The notes beneath the pieces are model-generated. The model worked only from the letters and a program-made list of their open reading frames with translations. It searched no databases and was not told where the DNA came from. From contig JAFXQA010000012.1 in NCBI GenBank assembly GCA_017527415.1, positions 85,604-149,603 on the forward strand: a stretch of 64,000 nucleotides of DNA, written 5' to 3'. This DNA comes from Bacteroidales bacterium. GTDB lineage: Bacteria > Bacteroidota > Bacteroidia > Bacteroidales > UBA932. Below, in pieces: positions 15,975 to 24,927 of this stretch. The position numbers and the translations under genes are program-made. Position 1 is the first letter of the stretch; every line of letters starts with the position of its first letter.

Positions 15975-18562
15975 AAAAACTGCTTCTGATAATAATATGT
16001 GTGCTTGCTGCGTTCGGATTGTCGGCGCAGAATACAAGGGAACGGATGGATGCCGTTTCACGGCAGTTCGGCGTCAACTTCATATACGAATCGGGCCTGG
16101 ATCTGGACTTCCCCTGTAATGCGGAGTGGACGCTGAAGCCGACCCTGGAGGAGAACCTGCACTCCATCTTTGACGGTACTGCCGTCAGGTGGACGGTCCG
16201 CGGGGAATACGTGACCCTGAAGAATGCTCCTGTAAAGCGTTATACGGTGCGGGGGCACGTGACTGACGCCAGGTCTTCCGAAACATTGATTTCGGCCGGC
16301 GTGCTGACCCCGACGGCCGGAACCGTCACCAACGAATTCGGCTTCTATTCGATTACCCTTCCGGAGGGAGAATATGACATAAACTACAGTTATCTAGGCT
16401 ATGAAAGCGCCGTGCGCCATATACGGCTGAACGCCGACATCGTGCTGAACGTGGCGCTTGAGGGCAATGCGGAGCTGGAGGCGGCGACCGTAATCAGCCG
16501 CGTGGAGAGCGGAATCTATGCTACGAGGGCCGGATCCATCGATCTTCCCAAATCCATAATAGACAACACGCCAGTGCTGTTGGGTGAGCCCGACGTGCTG
16601 AAGACCGTACAGATGCTCCCCGGCGTCCAGGGAGGCATGGACGGTTTCTCGGGCATCTTCGTCCGTGGCGGTGGAGACGACGAGAACCTGCTGATGCTGG
16701 ACGACGTTCCGATCTACAACCCCGCGCACCTTCTCGGCATCTTCTCGGTTTTTACGCCTGAGGCAGTGAAGAAAGTGACGCTCTACAAGGGCGATTTCCC
16801 GGCCCGCTACGGCGGACGCATTTCTTCGGTAGTGGATATACGCACAAGCGACGGCGACATGCACGAAACCCATGGTTCGGTTTCTACGGGGCTCCTTTCC
16901 GACAAGATTCATCTGGAAGGTCCGGTACGGAAAGGAACTACTTCTTACAGCATCAGTGCCAGGGTGTTGCACACTTTTCTCTTCACGCCGGTGATGAAGG
17001 CTTTCAAAGTGCCTTCCAACTATTATTTCTACGACCTTAACGGAAAGGTCAACCACCGCTTTTCTGACAGAGACCGCATCTATGCGGGCATTTATCACGG
17101 AAGGGACTATTTCCAGAACGATGCAATCGGGGACTGGAAGGAAGATGGCGATTATGCCAGGGCATACAAAGACCTGATGCATTACCGCTGGGGAAACAGC
17201 CTTGGCACGGCAAGATGGAACCATGTTTACGGGGAGAAGCTTTTCAGCAACGTCACCATCTTCGTAAACAGCTACAATGCCGGTATGGAAGAGCGAAGCG
17301 AGTTTCACTATAAGACACTCTCCACCGGCACGGTCTCTTCCAACTACAGCGACTACAGCCTGAGCACAGGCATAGTGGACTATGGGGCGAAGGTGGATTT
17401 TACGTGGGATCCGGTTCCGGCGCATTCAGTGCGTTTCGGAGCTGCCGCGACCCTGCACGACTACTGCCCCAGCAGCCGCATCTCCAATATAGAGGTGAAA
17501 GATACATCGGCTCCTGAACGAGACACGAGCGCCCGGTCGGACGACAGCTTCAGGATGTCCGGAAGAGAGTACTCTCTTTATGCCGAAGATGATTTCGTAA
17601 TCGGAGAGCGCTTCAGAATGAACGCCGGGGTACATCTCGCCCTGTTCGAATGCCAGGGGAAGAACTACTTCTGCCCGCAGCCCAGGATTTCCGTCCGATA
17701 TGATATGGGAAAGGATCTGGCTTTGAAGGCAGGTTATTCCCGCATGGCCCAGTACATCCATCATCTTTCTTCGGGCAGCATAGGCCTGCCTACCGACATG
17801 TGGGTGCCCGTTACCCGTAACATCCGTCCTGTCAGTTCCGACCAGGTCAATGCCGGGACGTCTTGGACAGGGCTTCCCGGATGGGAATTCTCGGCAGATG
17901 CTTACTGGAAAGAGATGGATGCAGTGCTCGACTACAAGGATGTAGCGGTTTCTTCAATCGGTTCCTCCACATGGGACAGGGGCGTTTCCATGGGGCACGG
18001 CCGTGCTTTCGGGCTGGAGTTGTTTGCGCGAAAGACGAAAGGTGCCACTACCGGATGGATTGCCTATACCATCGGCAAGTCGGACCGTATCCACAGGAAC
18101 GGAAGTGTTAATAACGGGAACTGGTTCCCGAGCCACTTCGACCGCCGGCATGTGTTGAATATCTGTGCCAACCACCGCTTCAACGACCGTATCGATTTGG
18201 GCGCAAGCTGGTACTTTGCAAGCGGTGTTGCTATGACCGTCCCTACCAGGACCACGGTTGTCGTCAATTATCAAGGATATGAGCACTACACTTCGTATGT
18301 CCCCGAAAAGGGAAACTACCGTCTGCCGCCCACCCATCATCTTGATCTCAGCCTGAACCTGCGCAAGCCCAAAAGGCATGGAGAACGCGTCTGGAATTTC
18401 GGCGTGTACAACGTGTATGCACGCAAAAACCCCAATGTGCTTCAATATGATGTGTATGGAAGCACATATGGCTATGACTCGCAGTATTACGCCTGCGTGA
18501 AGGTGCGACAGACGTCCTTCCTGATATTCCTTCCTTCCTTCAGTTACACCTATCGATTCTAG
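15971..18562 (+). CDS. TonB-dependent receptor with STN signalling domain
   Basis: 863 residues. Signal peptide to about 20, STN domain about 22-80, carboxypeptidase-regulatory-like beta sandwich about 92-175, plug (around Val-Arg-Gly-Gly-Gly-Asp-Asp-Glu-Asn) and then a barrel with a terminal Tyr-Arg-Phe. The STN domain fits signalling to the upstream FecR. This receptor has the smaller FecA/outer-membrane-receptor layout rather than the 1000-residue SusC layout, and its partner is a DUF4249 lipoprotein instead of SusD. Substrate unknown. Confidence 0.9.
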   Translation: MKKLLLIIICVLAAFGLSAQNTRERMDAVSRQFGVNFIYESGLDLDFPCNAEWTLKPTLEENLHSIFDGTAVRWTVRGEYVTLKNAPVKRYTVRGHVTDARSSETLISAGVLTPTAGTVTNEFGFYSITLPEGEYDINYSYLGYESAVRHIRLNADIVLNVALEGNAELEAATVISRVESGIYATRAGSIDLPKSIIDNTPVLLGEPDVLKTVQMLPGVQGGMDGFSGIFVRGGGDDENLLMLDDVPIYNPAHLLGIFSVFTPEAVKKVTLYKGDFPARYGGRISSVVDIRTSDGDMHETHGSVSTGLLSDKIHLEGPVRKGTTSYSISARVLHTFLFTPVMKAFKVPSNYYFYDLNGKVNHRFSDRDRIYAGIYHGRDYFQNDAIGDWKEDGDYARAYKDLMHYRWGNSLGTARWNHVYGEKLFSNVTIFVNSYNAGMEERSEFHYKTLSTGTVSSNYSDYSLSTGIVDYGAKVDFTWDPVPAHSVRFGAAATLHDYCPSSRISNIEVKDTSAPERDTSARSDDSFRMSGREYSLYAEDDFVIGERFRMNAGVHLALFECQGKNYFCPQPRISVRYDMGKDLALKAGYSRMAQYIHHLSSGSIGLPTDMWVPVTRNIRPVSSDQVNAGTSWTGLPGWEFSADAYWKEMDAVLDYKDVAVSSIGSSTWDRGVSMGHGRAFGLELFARKTKGATTGWIAYTIGKSDRIHRNGSVNNGNWFPSHFDRRHVLNICANHRFNDRIDLGASWYFASGVAMTVPTRTTVVVNYQGYEHYTSYVPEKGNYRLPPTHHLDLSLNLRKPKRHGERVWNFGVYNVYARKNPNVLQYDVYGSTYGYDSQYYACVKVRQTSFLIFLPSFSYTYRF

Positions 18563-18567
18563 CAAAG

Positions 18568-19644
18568 ATGAAAAAGATACTTTTGTTACTGCCCTTCCTG
18601 GCACTGGCCTGCACTTCGGAACTGGCGCTTCCCTCCGACGGGGCGGATGAGGTTCTGATAGTGAACGGGTCCCTATGCTCTGCCGACAGTGTCCACGTGG
18701 TGCGCATAGTCTCATCTTCAGCTTCTGAAGGAATAATTCTGCCGCCTGCCGCTAAAGTGACCCTGTTCGTGAACGACGTGGCTAAGGCCGAGAGTACCGC
18801 ACCCTCCGATGAGAAGGCGTATATGAAATCCAGGAGCTACAAACTGGAATGCCGGTTTTCTCCCGGAGATGAATTGCGACTTACCGTAGAAACCGCTCTG
18901 GGAAAGTGCGAGGTGGAAGGAACGGTGCCTGCAGCCCCGAAAGTAATAGATGTCAGACAGGGGGAGGCTGTGGAATTGACGTACGACGATTACGGGAATG
19001 TAGAAACCCGCAGCTTTACAAGAGTATTTCTTACCCTGTCGGATCCTGCCGGTGAGCGGAATGCCTACCGGGTTAAAGCACGTGCGATGGCGGTACACGA
19101 GCTTAAGGACGGGCCGGAGGGCATTGGCCTTCCTGGCGGATACAAGACGGCTCCGGCCCCCGCTGACTTGACTGTTTACAACCTTCTGGAACCGGCGATG
19201 CAGTTGCCGTGGAGCACGAATAATCCGGTTAATGATTTTAACGTGTTTTCGGACGACACATTTGACGGACAGACCTACTCCCTTGATCTGTGCCTCAGGG
19301 GGAAAAGTGGTACTTCCGGAAAGTATCTCTTGTTCTTTTCGCCACCGTCGGTCGGCAGTTATTACCGCGACGGGGTGGTTTATTATTCGGACTTGTGGTG
19401 CTCGCACCAGTGGCTTGATGTCGAACTGGAGGCCATTCCGTACGACACATGGCGCTACATCATGGCGGAAGAATACGATAGTGAAGGGCCCGTCATTCCC
19501 CTGGTATATGAACCGACCTTGTTCCCTTCAAACGTGAAAGGCGGGCTCGGATACGTGAGCATTTCTTCGGCCACAATTTCCACCATCCAGCTCCCGGATG
19601 TCTATTTCGATGTGGATCACTATCCGGGCGGATATATCAAATAA
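18568..19644 (+). CDS. DUF4249 surface lipoprotein
   Basis: 358 residues. Signal ends Leu-Ala-Leu-Ala-Cys, so Cys15 is the lipid anchor. The order of an N-terminal beta domain, the central Tyr-Arg-Val-Lys-Ala segment and a C-terminal Ser-Asn-Val-Lys-Gly-Gly-Leu-Gly motif is that of DUF4249, a family repeatedly found as the partner of TonB receptors in Bacteroidota. Only 5 bp separate it from the receptor gene. A strong hairpin ends the unit at 19648-19683. Confidence 0.85.
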   Translation: MKKILLLLPFLALACTSELALPSDGADEVLIVNGSLCSADSVHVVRIVSSSASEGIILPPAAKVTLFVNDVAKAESTAPSDEKAYMKSRSYKLECRFSPGDELRLTVETALGKCEVEGTVPAAPKVIDVRQGEAVELTYDDYGNVETRSFTRVFLTLSDPAGERNAYRVKARAMAVHELKDGPEGIGLPGGYKTAPAPADLTVYNLLEPAMQLPWSTNNPVNDFNVFSDDTFDGQTYSLDLCLRGKSGTSGKYLLFFSPPSVGSYYRDGVVYYSDLWCSHQWLDVELEAIPYDTWRYIMAEEYDSEGPVIPLVYEPTLFPSNVKGGLGYVSISSATISTIQLPDVYFDVDHYPGGYIK

Positions 19645-19647
19645 ATA

Positions 19648-19683
19648 GTCCGTGCACAAAAACCAGCGTTTTTGTGCACGGAC
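19648..19683 (+). terminator. 16-bp perfect hairpin after the DUF4249 gene
   Basis: GTCCGTGCACAAAAAC pairs with its exact complement across a CAGC loop, 3 bp after the stop codon. No T-run follows. It probably ends the 14615-19644 unit and may also serve the lysA remnant arriving from the other strand. Confidence 0.75.
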
Positions 19684-19810
19684 CTCCAGTTAACAGTCAG
19701 TCTTTAAAGTATCGCCGAAAAAATAATCGCCAAAAATACCTGTAAGCGCTTCATTGTGCATCAGTTTTAAGTATCGCTATTAAGATGCACACAGAGACGC
19801 CAGCGTTGCA

Positions 19811-20050
19811 TCAATCGGGAAAAACTGCGTAAGCCGGGGTGCGCATATTGTAGCCGGAACTCATTACGCTGCCGTAGGCACCGGCGCTTCGGATCGCAAT
19901 CAGGTCGCCGCGGCGGGTTTCGAGCAGCACGCGGTCTTCGGCCAGCACGTCCGCGCTCTCGCAGACCGGCCCTGCCACATCGTACAGACGCAGCTCGCGT
20001 CCTTCGCCGTCAAGATTCTCTATCTTGTGATACGCTCCGTACAGGGCCGG
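19811..20050 (-). pseudogene. lysA: 3' remnant of lysA (diaminopimelate decarboxylase)
   Basis: About 80 codons matching the C-terminus of LysA: Arg-Pro-Ala-Leu-Tyr-Gly-Ala-Tyr-His, then Asp-Val-Ala-Gly-Pro-Val-Cys-Glu-Ser-Ala-Asp, and Arg-Ser-Ala-Gly-Ala-Tyr-Gly with Met-Ser-Ser-Gly-Tyr-Asn. The Cys-Glu-Ser and Tyr residues belong to the PLP site shared at the dimer interface. The N-terminal three quarters, including the PLP lysine, are missing. Homology breaks near 20050, where a piece of an unrelated gene begins. The ATG at 20098 lies outside the homologous part. No complete lysA is in the window. Confidence 0.8.
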
Positions 20051-20052
20051 AC

Positions 20053-20547
20053 GATACCGGAATATAACGACGGATGGAACACTTCCACCGACTATCACTG
20101 CTATATCTGCAATCCTGGAAAGACCAGCTGGACGGATGTGAGCGGAAAGAGTCTCGCCACCGTTGCTGCATCAGCCAAATGGGATATAGTAACTATCCAG
20201 GAGCATATACCGGAAGGCAACTGGCCTGGGGCTGGACCACGACGGAAAAGAATGCGGTACAGGGGCTTGTAAGTAAAGTCAAAACAGCCCAGAAGGCTGC
20301 CGGAGGCACCCCGAAGCTTTATTACATACTCTCGCAGGCCTACTTCAACTTGAGCAAGGCCCAGAATGTGACCAAACCATTCTCTAACACGGACGAGATG
20401 TGGACCATAATCGCCGATCAGGGCAAGAAAGCGGTAGAAGAGGGCGGCTTCGACGGAATCATTTCGACGGGCGCGATGCTCCAAAATCTCCGCACATCCT
20501 CGCTCAATAACAGCAATGGCCTGACCCGTGACGGATATCACAGGGAC
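20053..20547 (+). pseudogene. Remnant of a DUF4886-like (SGNH-type) protein gene with a frameshift
   Basis: Two reading frames together give one DUF4886-like C-terminal half. Frame one (to about 20212) ends Trp-Asp-Ile-Val-Thr-Ile-Gln-Glu-His. Frame two continues with Gln-Leu-Ala-Trp-Gly-Trp-Thr-Thr-Thr-Glu-Lys-Asn and later Asn-Gly-Leu-Thr-Arg-Asp-Gly-Tyr-His. The join near 20205-20220 needs a small indel. The N-terminal half is missing at the lysA junction, and homology stops at about 20547 against the HNH gene. This is a dead fragment trapped between two other remnants. Confidence 0.65.
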
Positions 20548-20927
20548 TACTTATTGTGGTGGACCATTCTATGGCAATTTGCACATAGCAACTTGCACTT
20601 GGACAATTCCTCTTGAATCCGAGAATCTGATAATAACCTGAGTTTCGTCCACACAAATTCCTTTTATTGTGGATCTAAATGGTGAAAGTCAAACACACAG
20701 TAATTGCTGTCGTTTAATTCCAGACCGCATGATTGGCATTTGCCTCCCAGCATTCTGATATACTTTATCTTTCTATTCTTCCACCTTTCCATACAGAACC
20801 TGTTGAAACATTCCTTACACATGCTCATCACCCCGTGCTTGTGACCGCGTTGAGGGTAAAAGTCTGAGATGGGTTTCTCCTGATGGCAAGATGAACACTT
20901 CTTCGTTTCCATAAAAGTATGAAGCAA
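20547..20927 (-). pseudogene. Phage-type HNH endonuclease with an in-frame stop
   Basis: Read through, the frame encodes 126 residues of a McrA/phage-like HNH protein: Cys-Ser-Ser-Cys and Cys-Lys-Glu-Cys zinc knuckles, Cys-Gln-Ser-Cys-Gly, the catalytic Asp-Phe-His-His-Leu-Asp-Pro, and a terminal Cys-Ala-Asn-Cys-His-Arg-Met-Val-His-His. A TAA at 20664-20666 splits it just after the Asp-Pro-Gln of the catalytic motif; a single A-to-T change in a Lys codon would explain it. Only the first 87 residues would normally be made. Base composition is AT-richer than the neighbours, suggesting transfer. Confidence 0.75.
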
Positions 20928-21010
20928 ATCAATTAATAACTATTACTATTGCAAAGATACAACGGCGTTTTGACGGCTTTTGTCAAGTGCTTGTAATAAT
21001 TCCAACAATG

Positions 21011-21044
21011 TTTGTTCCCGTTCTGGGCCGTTTTTGGGAACAAA
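21011..21044 (-). terminator. Hairpin b1 (TTTGTTCCC / GGGAACAAA)
   Basis: 9-bp arms at 21011-21019 and 21036-21044. It is the second of two hairpins downstream of the AraC gene and shares the TTTGTTCC core with the other. Confidence 0.55.
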
Positions 21045-21060
21045 TGCCGGAAAAAGTATG

Positions 21061-21096
21061 GTTTGTTCCGAAAATGAGGGGTTTTTCGGAACAAAC
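21061..21096 (-). terminator. Hairpin b2, 14-bp perfect stem after the AraC gene
   Basis: Arms 21061-21074 and 21083-21096 are exact complements with an 8-nt loop, 28 bp past the stop of the AraC gene (minus strand). Probably its terminator; paired with b1. Confidence 0.65.
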
Positions 21097-21124
21097 TTTC
21101 AATCGCCAATGGCGAAATGGGCAC

Positions 21125-22021
21125 CTACAGTTTCCTGCCCTGCGTCTCGGCGCGGTAGGCCAGGGGCGTCTGGCCGGTGAGGCGGCGGAAGACGGTGAAG
21201 AAGTAGTCGGTGTTCTCGAAACCGAGGTTGAAGGCGATTTCCTTTATTTCGGAAGATGAATTGGTGAGGAGTTCCTTAGCCTGGTTGATCTTCACGTTCA
21301 GGATATATTTTGCCGGAGAGAATCCGGTGTATTCCTTGAAGGTCCTGCGGAAAGACGAGTAGCTCACGAACAGCTGGTCGGCGAGCGATTTGGGGTCGAT
21401 GGAGAACAATTGTTCAGAAACGATCATTTTGGCGCGCGCAATCATGCGGTCCGTATTCGACTCCATGAAGCTCTCGTTCTTATTGTAGTAATAGACAATC
21501 CCAAGCAGCGAACACACTATGCCCGACAGGGCCTGCTGGAAGCCGGATTTCTGTGTTTCTGCGATGTTGATGGCCTTGGCATAGCAGTCGGCGATGTCGT
21601 CGTGGAAAGACACCTTCATCACCGGCCTATTCTTGCTGAAAAAGCCCTTTTCCACCATCGTATCGGCCTGTATGCCCTTGAAACCTATCCAGTATTCCGT
21701 CCATCCGGTTTCCGGATCCGGCCGGTAGTTGTGCCATTCGCCAGGGAAGAGCACTATGGCCATCCCGGCGGAAACGCTGATCTTTCGTTCACGTCCCAAA
21801 GTATCGCAGGAGAACGTGCCCCGGCCGGAAGTGATGTAGAGCAACTGATACTCGTTCAGCACGCGGCCCCTTTCGGGAGAAAAGAGATACCTTGTAGGAT
21901 GGTTGGCAGGGGGATAGGGAGTGTGTTCGGCGATTTCCTGCCTCCCGACGGAGTTGACGGCCAGGCCCCAGTCAAGATCGAAAGGATTGACGGCGAGATA
22001 TTTCAAATGAATTGAGGTCAT
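21125..22021 (-). CDS. AraC-family transcription regulator, probable rhamnose-operon activator
   Basis: 298 residues. An N-terminal cupin-like sensing domain (about 30-140, with Phe-Pro-Gly-Glu-Trp-His) is followed by two AraC helix-turn-helix units (about 195-290) ending Gly-Phe-Glu-Asn-Thr-Asp-Tyr-Phe and Gly-Gln-Thr-Pro-Leu-Ala-Tyr-Arg. It is divergent from rhaB-rhaA across an 82-bp gap that holds both promoters, so regulation of those genes in response to a rhamnose-derived signal is a natural inference. Effector not proven. Confidence 0.88.
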   Translation of the reverse strand: MTSIHLKYLAVNPFDLDWGLAVNSVGRQEIAEHTPYPPANHPTRYLFSPERGRVLNEYQLLYITSGRGTFSCDTLGRERKISVSAGMAIVLFPGEWHNYRPDPETGWTEYWIGFKGIQADTMVEKGFFSKNRPVMKVSFHDDIADCYAKAINIAETQKSGFQQALSGIVCSLLGIVYYYNKNESFMESNTDRMIARAKMIVSEQLFSIDPKSLADQLFVSYSSFRRTFKEYTGFSPAKYILNVKINQAKELLTNSSSEIKEIAFNLGFENTDYFFTVFRRLTGQTPLAYRAETQGRKL

Positions 22022-22046
22022 TTCTCAAAGTTTTGTGGTCGCACTG

Positions 22047-22054
22047 CAAAGTTA
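22047..22054 (-). promoter_or_regulatory. -7 box (TAACTTTG) of the AraC gene
   Basis: Minus-strand TAACTTTG, 25 nt from the araC-family start. With one extra base it is the left arm of a 9-bp inverted repeat whose right arm is the rhaB -7 box. Confidence 0.55.
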
Positions 22055-22073
22055 TAAAACAATTTGGAATAGA

Positions 22074-22081
22074 TAACTTTG
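22074..22081 (+). promoter_or_regulatory. -7 box (TAACTTTG) of rhaB
   Basis: Plus-strand TAACTTTG, 22 nt before the rhaB ATG; right arm of the inverted repeat CAAAGTTAT/ATAACTTTG (22047-22055, 22073-22081). No good -33 element is present, consistent with activator dependence. Confidence 0.55.
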
Positions 22082-22103
22082 AAAACTGCATAATTGAAAT
22101 ACC

Positions 22104-23519
22104 ATGAACACAGATCACAAATTTCTAGCTTTCGACCTTGGCGCTACCAGCGGACGCGCCATCGTAGGCGGTTTTGAGGACGGAAAGTTCTCGATGGAGG
22201 AAATCCATCGCTTCCCCAACGGAGCTCAGGAAAAGTGCGGGCGTTTCCACTGGAACACCGACGAACTTTTCTCACATCTGAAGGCCGGCCTCAAGCGTGC
22301 CGCCGAGCTTGGCTACAAGATAGAATCCATAGGCATCGACACCTGGGGCGTCGATTTCGGCGCAATCGGAGCGGACGGCAAGCTTCTGGAGTGGCCCAGA
22401 GCCTATCGCGACCCCTACACCGAGGGCATCCCCGAGGAGGTTTTCGGCATTATCCCTCGCGATGAACTCTACGGTGTGACCGGCATCCAGATCATGAACT
22501 TCAATACCATCTTCCAGCTCTATGCCCAGAAGAAGGCCGGCTATGAACCCCTGCTCAAGGCAGACAAGATCCTCTTCATGCCGGACCTGCTGTCCTACAT
22601 GCTCACAGGCAAGATGGTATGCGAATACACCGATGCCTCAACCTCCGGCATGATGAATCAGAACACCCGCCAGTTCGAGAAGCCTTTCCTTCAAAGGTTG
22701 GGCATCAATCCGGACATCCTGCCCGAGATAGTGCAGCCGGGAACAAAAGTTGGAGTTTTGAAGAAGGAAATCGCGGATGAGACCGGCATCGGGCAGGTTC
22801 CCGTAATCGCAGTCGCCGGCCACGATACCGCTTCGGCCATTGCCGCCGTGCCTGCCGCCAATCCCCACTTTGCATACCTCAGCAGCGGCACCTGGAGCCT
22901 GATGGGAATAGAATCCCCCCGCCCCCTCATCTCGGATGAAACCTGCCGCCTGAACTTCACCAACGAAGGCGGAATCGAGGGTACCACGCGCTTCCTTAAG
23001 AACATCACCGGCATGTGGCTTCTCGAGCAGAGCCGCAAGTCCTGGGCGAAGGAAGGCCGCACATACACCTATCCCGAAATAGAGGCCATGGCGAACGCCG
23101 CAGCCGGATTCAAGGGCATCATCGATCCCGACGATCCATCCCTTGCGAACCCTGCCGACATGCCCAAGGCCATCAGCGCCTTGCTGCAGAAGGCCGGCAA
23201 GCCCGTTCCGGAGAACGATGCCGAGATGATACGCTGCATCTACTGCAGCCTTGCCGCCAAGTACCACGAGGTGCTGGAGATCCTGCGCGCGCAGGCATCC
23301 TTCACCATCGACACTCTCCATGTGATCGGAGGCGGGTCGGCCAACGATACCATGAGCCGCCTAACCGCAGAGGCCACCGGAGTAAAGGTGGTGGCGGGGC
23401 CTACGGAGGCGACAGCGATAGGCAACCTGATGATGCAGGCCAAGGCCGCAGGCATAGTCCGGGACCGCTGGGCCATGCGTGAGATAATATCCAGAGAATT
23501 CAAAGTCAAAACATTTTAA
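22104..23519 (+). CDS. rhaB: L-rhamnulokinase RhaB
   Basis: 471 residues of the FGGY sugar kinase fold. Phe-Asp-Leu-Gly-Ala-Thr-Ser-Gly-Arg (9-17) is the N-terminal phosphate motif of rhamnulokinases; Asp-Thr-Trp-Gly-Val-Asp-Phe near 80 holds the catalytic Asp; Gly-Gly-Gly-Ser-Ala-Asn near 413 is the ATP site. It phosphorylates L-rhamnulose to rhamnulose-1-phosphate. It is 3 bp upstream of rhaA. No rhamnulose-phosphate aldolase is nearby. Confidence 0.93.
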   Translation: MNTDHKFLAFDLGATSGRAIVGGFEDGKFSMEEIHRFPNGAQEKCGRFHWNTDELFSHLKAGLKRAAELGYKIESIGIDTWGVDFGAIGADGKLLEWPRAYRDPYTEGIPEEVFGIIPRDELYGVTGIQIMNFNTIFQLYAQKKAGYEPLLKADKILFMPDLLSYMLTGKMVCEYTDASTSGMMNQNTRQFEKPFLQRLGINPDILPEIVQPGTKVGVLKKEIADETGIGQVPVIAVAGHDTASAIAAVPAANPHFAYLSSGTWSLMGIESPRPLISDETCRLNFTNEGGIEGTTRFLKNITGMWLLEQSRKSWAKEGRTYTYPEIEAMANAAAGFKGIIDPDDPSLANPADMPKAISALLQKAGKPVPENDAEMIRCIYCSLAAKYHEVLEILRAQASFTIDTLHVIGGGSANDTMSRLTAEATGVKVVAGPTEATAIGNLMMQAKAAGIVRDRWAMREIISREFKVKTF

Positions 23520-23522
23520 TAT

Positions 23523-24773
23523 ATGAAAGAAGCAAACATTCTGAGCGCCTACGCAAATGCTAAAGAGCGCTATGCAGCCCTCGGAGTAGATACCGACAAG
23601 GCTATCGCCGAACTTGAGAAACAGCAGATTTCCCTTCATTGCTGGCAGACCGACGATGTCATGGGTTTCGAGAGCAATGCAGGCCTCTCCGGAGGCATCC
23701 AGACCACCGGTAACTATCCCGGCCGCGCCCGCAATATCGATGAGGTGCGTGCTGACCTCGAATTCGTGAAGACCCTGCTCGCAGGCAATCACCGCGTGAA
23801 CCTCCACGAGATCTACGGAGACTTCGGCGGCAAGTTCGTCGATCGTAACGAAGTCGGCGTAGAGCATTTCCAGAGCTGGATCGACTGGGCGAAGGCCAAC
23901 AACTTCAAGCTGGACTTCAACTCCACTTCATTCGGCCATCCCAAGAGCGGAGATCTTTCTCTCGCCAACCCCGACAAGGCCATCCGCGATTTCTGGATCG
24001 ACCATACCATCCGCTGCCGCAAGATCGCGGACGCTATGGGCAAGGCCCAGAACGACCCCTGCATAATGAACATCTGGGTGCACGACGGGCAGAAGGATTA
24101 CACCGTCAACCGCAAGAAGTACCGCGAGATCCTTGCCGAGTCCCTCGACACCATCTTGAAGGAGGATATGCCCGGAATGAAGAGCTGCGTCGAGGCAAAA
24201 CTCTTCGGCATCGGCCTGGAGAGCTACACCGTCGGTTCGATGGATTTCTTCGAAGGCTACTGCGCATCCCGCAAGGTCATCTACACCCTCGACACCGGCC
24301 ACTACGAGCCCACCGAGAATGTGGCGGACAAAGTCAGCTCCCTGCTGCTCTATGTTCCTGAACTGATGCTCCACGTAAGCCGTCCCGTCCGCTGGGATTC
24401 CGACCACGTGACCATCATGAACGACATGACCCTGGACTTCTTCAAGGAGCTCGTCCGTGCAGACGGTCTGCACCGCGCACACGTAGGCCTCGACTACTTC
24501 GATGCTTCCATCAACCGCATCGGCGCTTACATCATTGGCACCCGTGCCACGCAGAAGTGCATCCTCAGCGCCCTGCTCGAGCCTCTCGCAAAGCTCCGCG
24601 AATACGAGGCAGAAGGCAAGGGCTTCCAGAAGCTCGCCCTCCTCGAGGAGGCCAAGACCCTGCCTTTCGGCGCAGTGTTCGATTACTTCAACTTCAAGAA
24701 CGGAGTTCCCGTCGGCGAGGAATTCATCCCGGCCATCGAGAAATACGAACGCGAGGTTACTTCGAAGCGCTAA
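23523..24773 (+). CDS. rhaA: L-rhamnose isomerase RhaA
   Basis: 416 residues, the normal length. Contains the family segments Ile-Ser-Leu-His-Cys-Trp-Gln-Thr-Asp-Asp-Val near 37 and, in the metal-binding barrel, Asp-Phe-Asn-Ser-Thr and Leu-Asp-Thr-Gly-His-Tyr-Glu-Pro-Thr-Glu, with His and Asp ligands for Mn/Zn. It converts L-rhamnose to L-rhamnulose ahead of RhaB. The two-gene operon ends at the hairpin 24787-24811. Confidence 0.95.
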   Translation: MKEANILSAYANAKERYAALGVDTDKAIAELEKQQISLHCWQTDDVMGFESNAGLSGGIQTTGNYPGRARNIDEVRADLEFVKTLLAGNHRVNLHEIYGDFGGKFVDRNEVGVEHFQSWIDWAKANNFKLDFNSTSFGHPKSGDLSLANPDKAIRDFWIDHTIRCRKIADAMGKAQNDPCIMNIWVHDGQKDYTVNRKKYREILAESLDTILKEDMPGMKSCVEAKLFGIGLESYTVGSMDFFEGYCASRKVIYTLDTGHYEPTENVADKVSSLLLYVPELMLHVSRPVRWDSDHVTIMNDMTLDFFKELVRADGLHRAHVGLDYFDASINRIGAYIIGTRATQKCILSALLEPLAKLREYEAEGKGFQKLALLEEAKTLPFGAVFDYFNFKNGVPVGEEFIPAIEKYEREVTSKR

Positions 24774-24786
24774 TTGAATAAAGAGA

Positions 24787-24811
24787 TTGCCCGGCTTTTG
24801 AGGCCGGGCAA
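24787..24811 (+). terminator. Intrinsic terminator of rhaBA
   Basis: TTGCCCGGC / GCCGGGCAA with a 7-nt loop, 13 bp after rhaA, followed by TTTGTTT. Confidence 0.85.
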
Positions 24812-24874
24812 TTTGTTTAAAGAAGCTTGAACGAGGCTTCGTTAGTCGTTGTTGAATCTCCTCCGATATAGACT

Positions 24875-24905
24875 TTTGCATTTTCGCAGCTATTCTTTAT
24901 ATTTG
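24875..24905 (+). promoter_or_regulatory. Consensus promoter of the 24928 lipoprotein gene
   Basis: TTTG at 24875-24878, 19 bp, TATATTTG at 24898-24905, then 22 nt to the ATG. Both elements match the Bacteroidota consensus. Confidence 0.75.
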
Positions 24906-24927
24906 TGGGTTGTAAAGCCATTTCGCT

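Noticed and set aside
19648-21096. CRISPR array or integron attC array, suggested by repeated hairpins
   Set aside because: Hairpins differ in sequence and spacing, there are no spacers of uniform length, and no cas or integron integrase gene is present.
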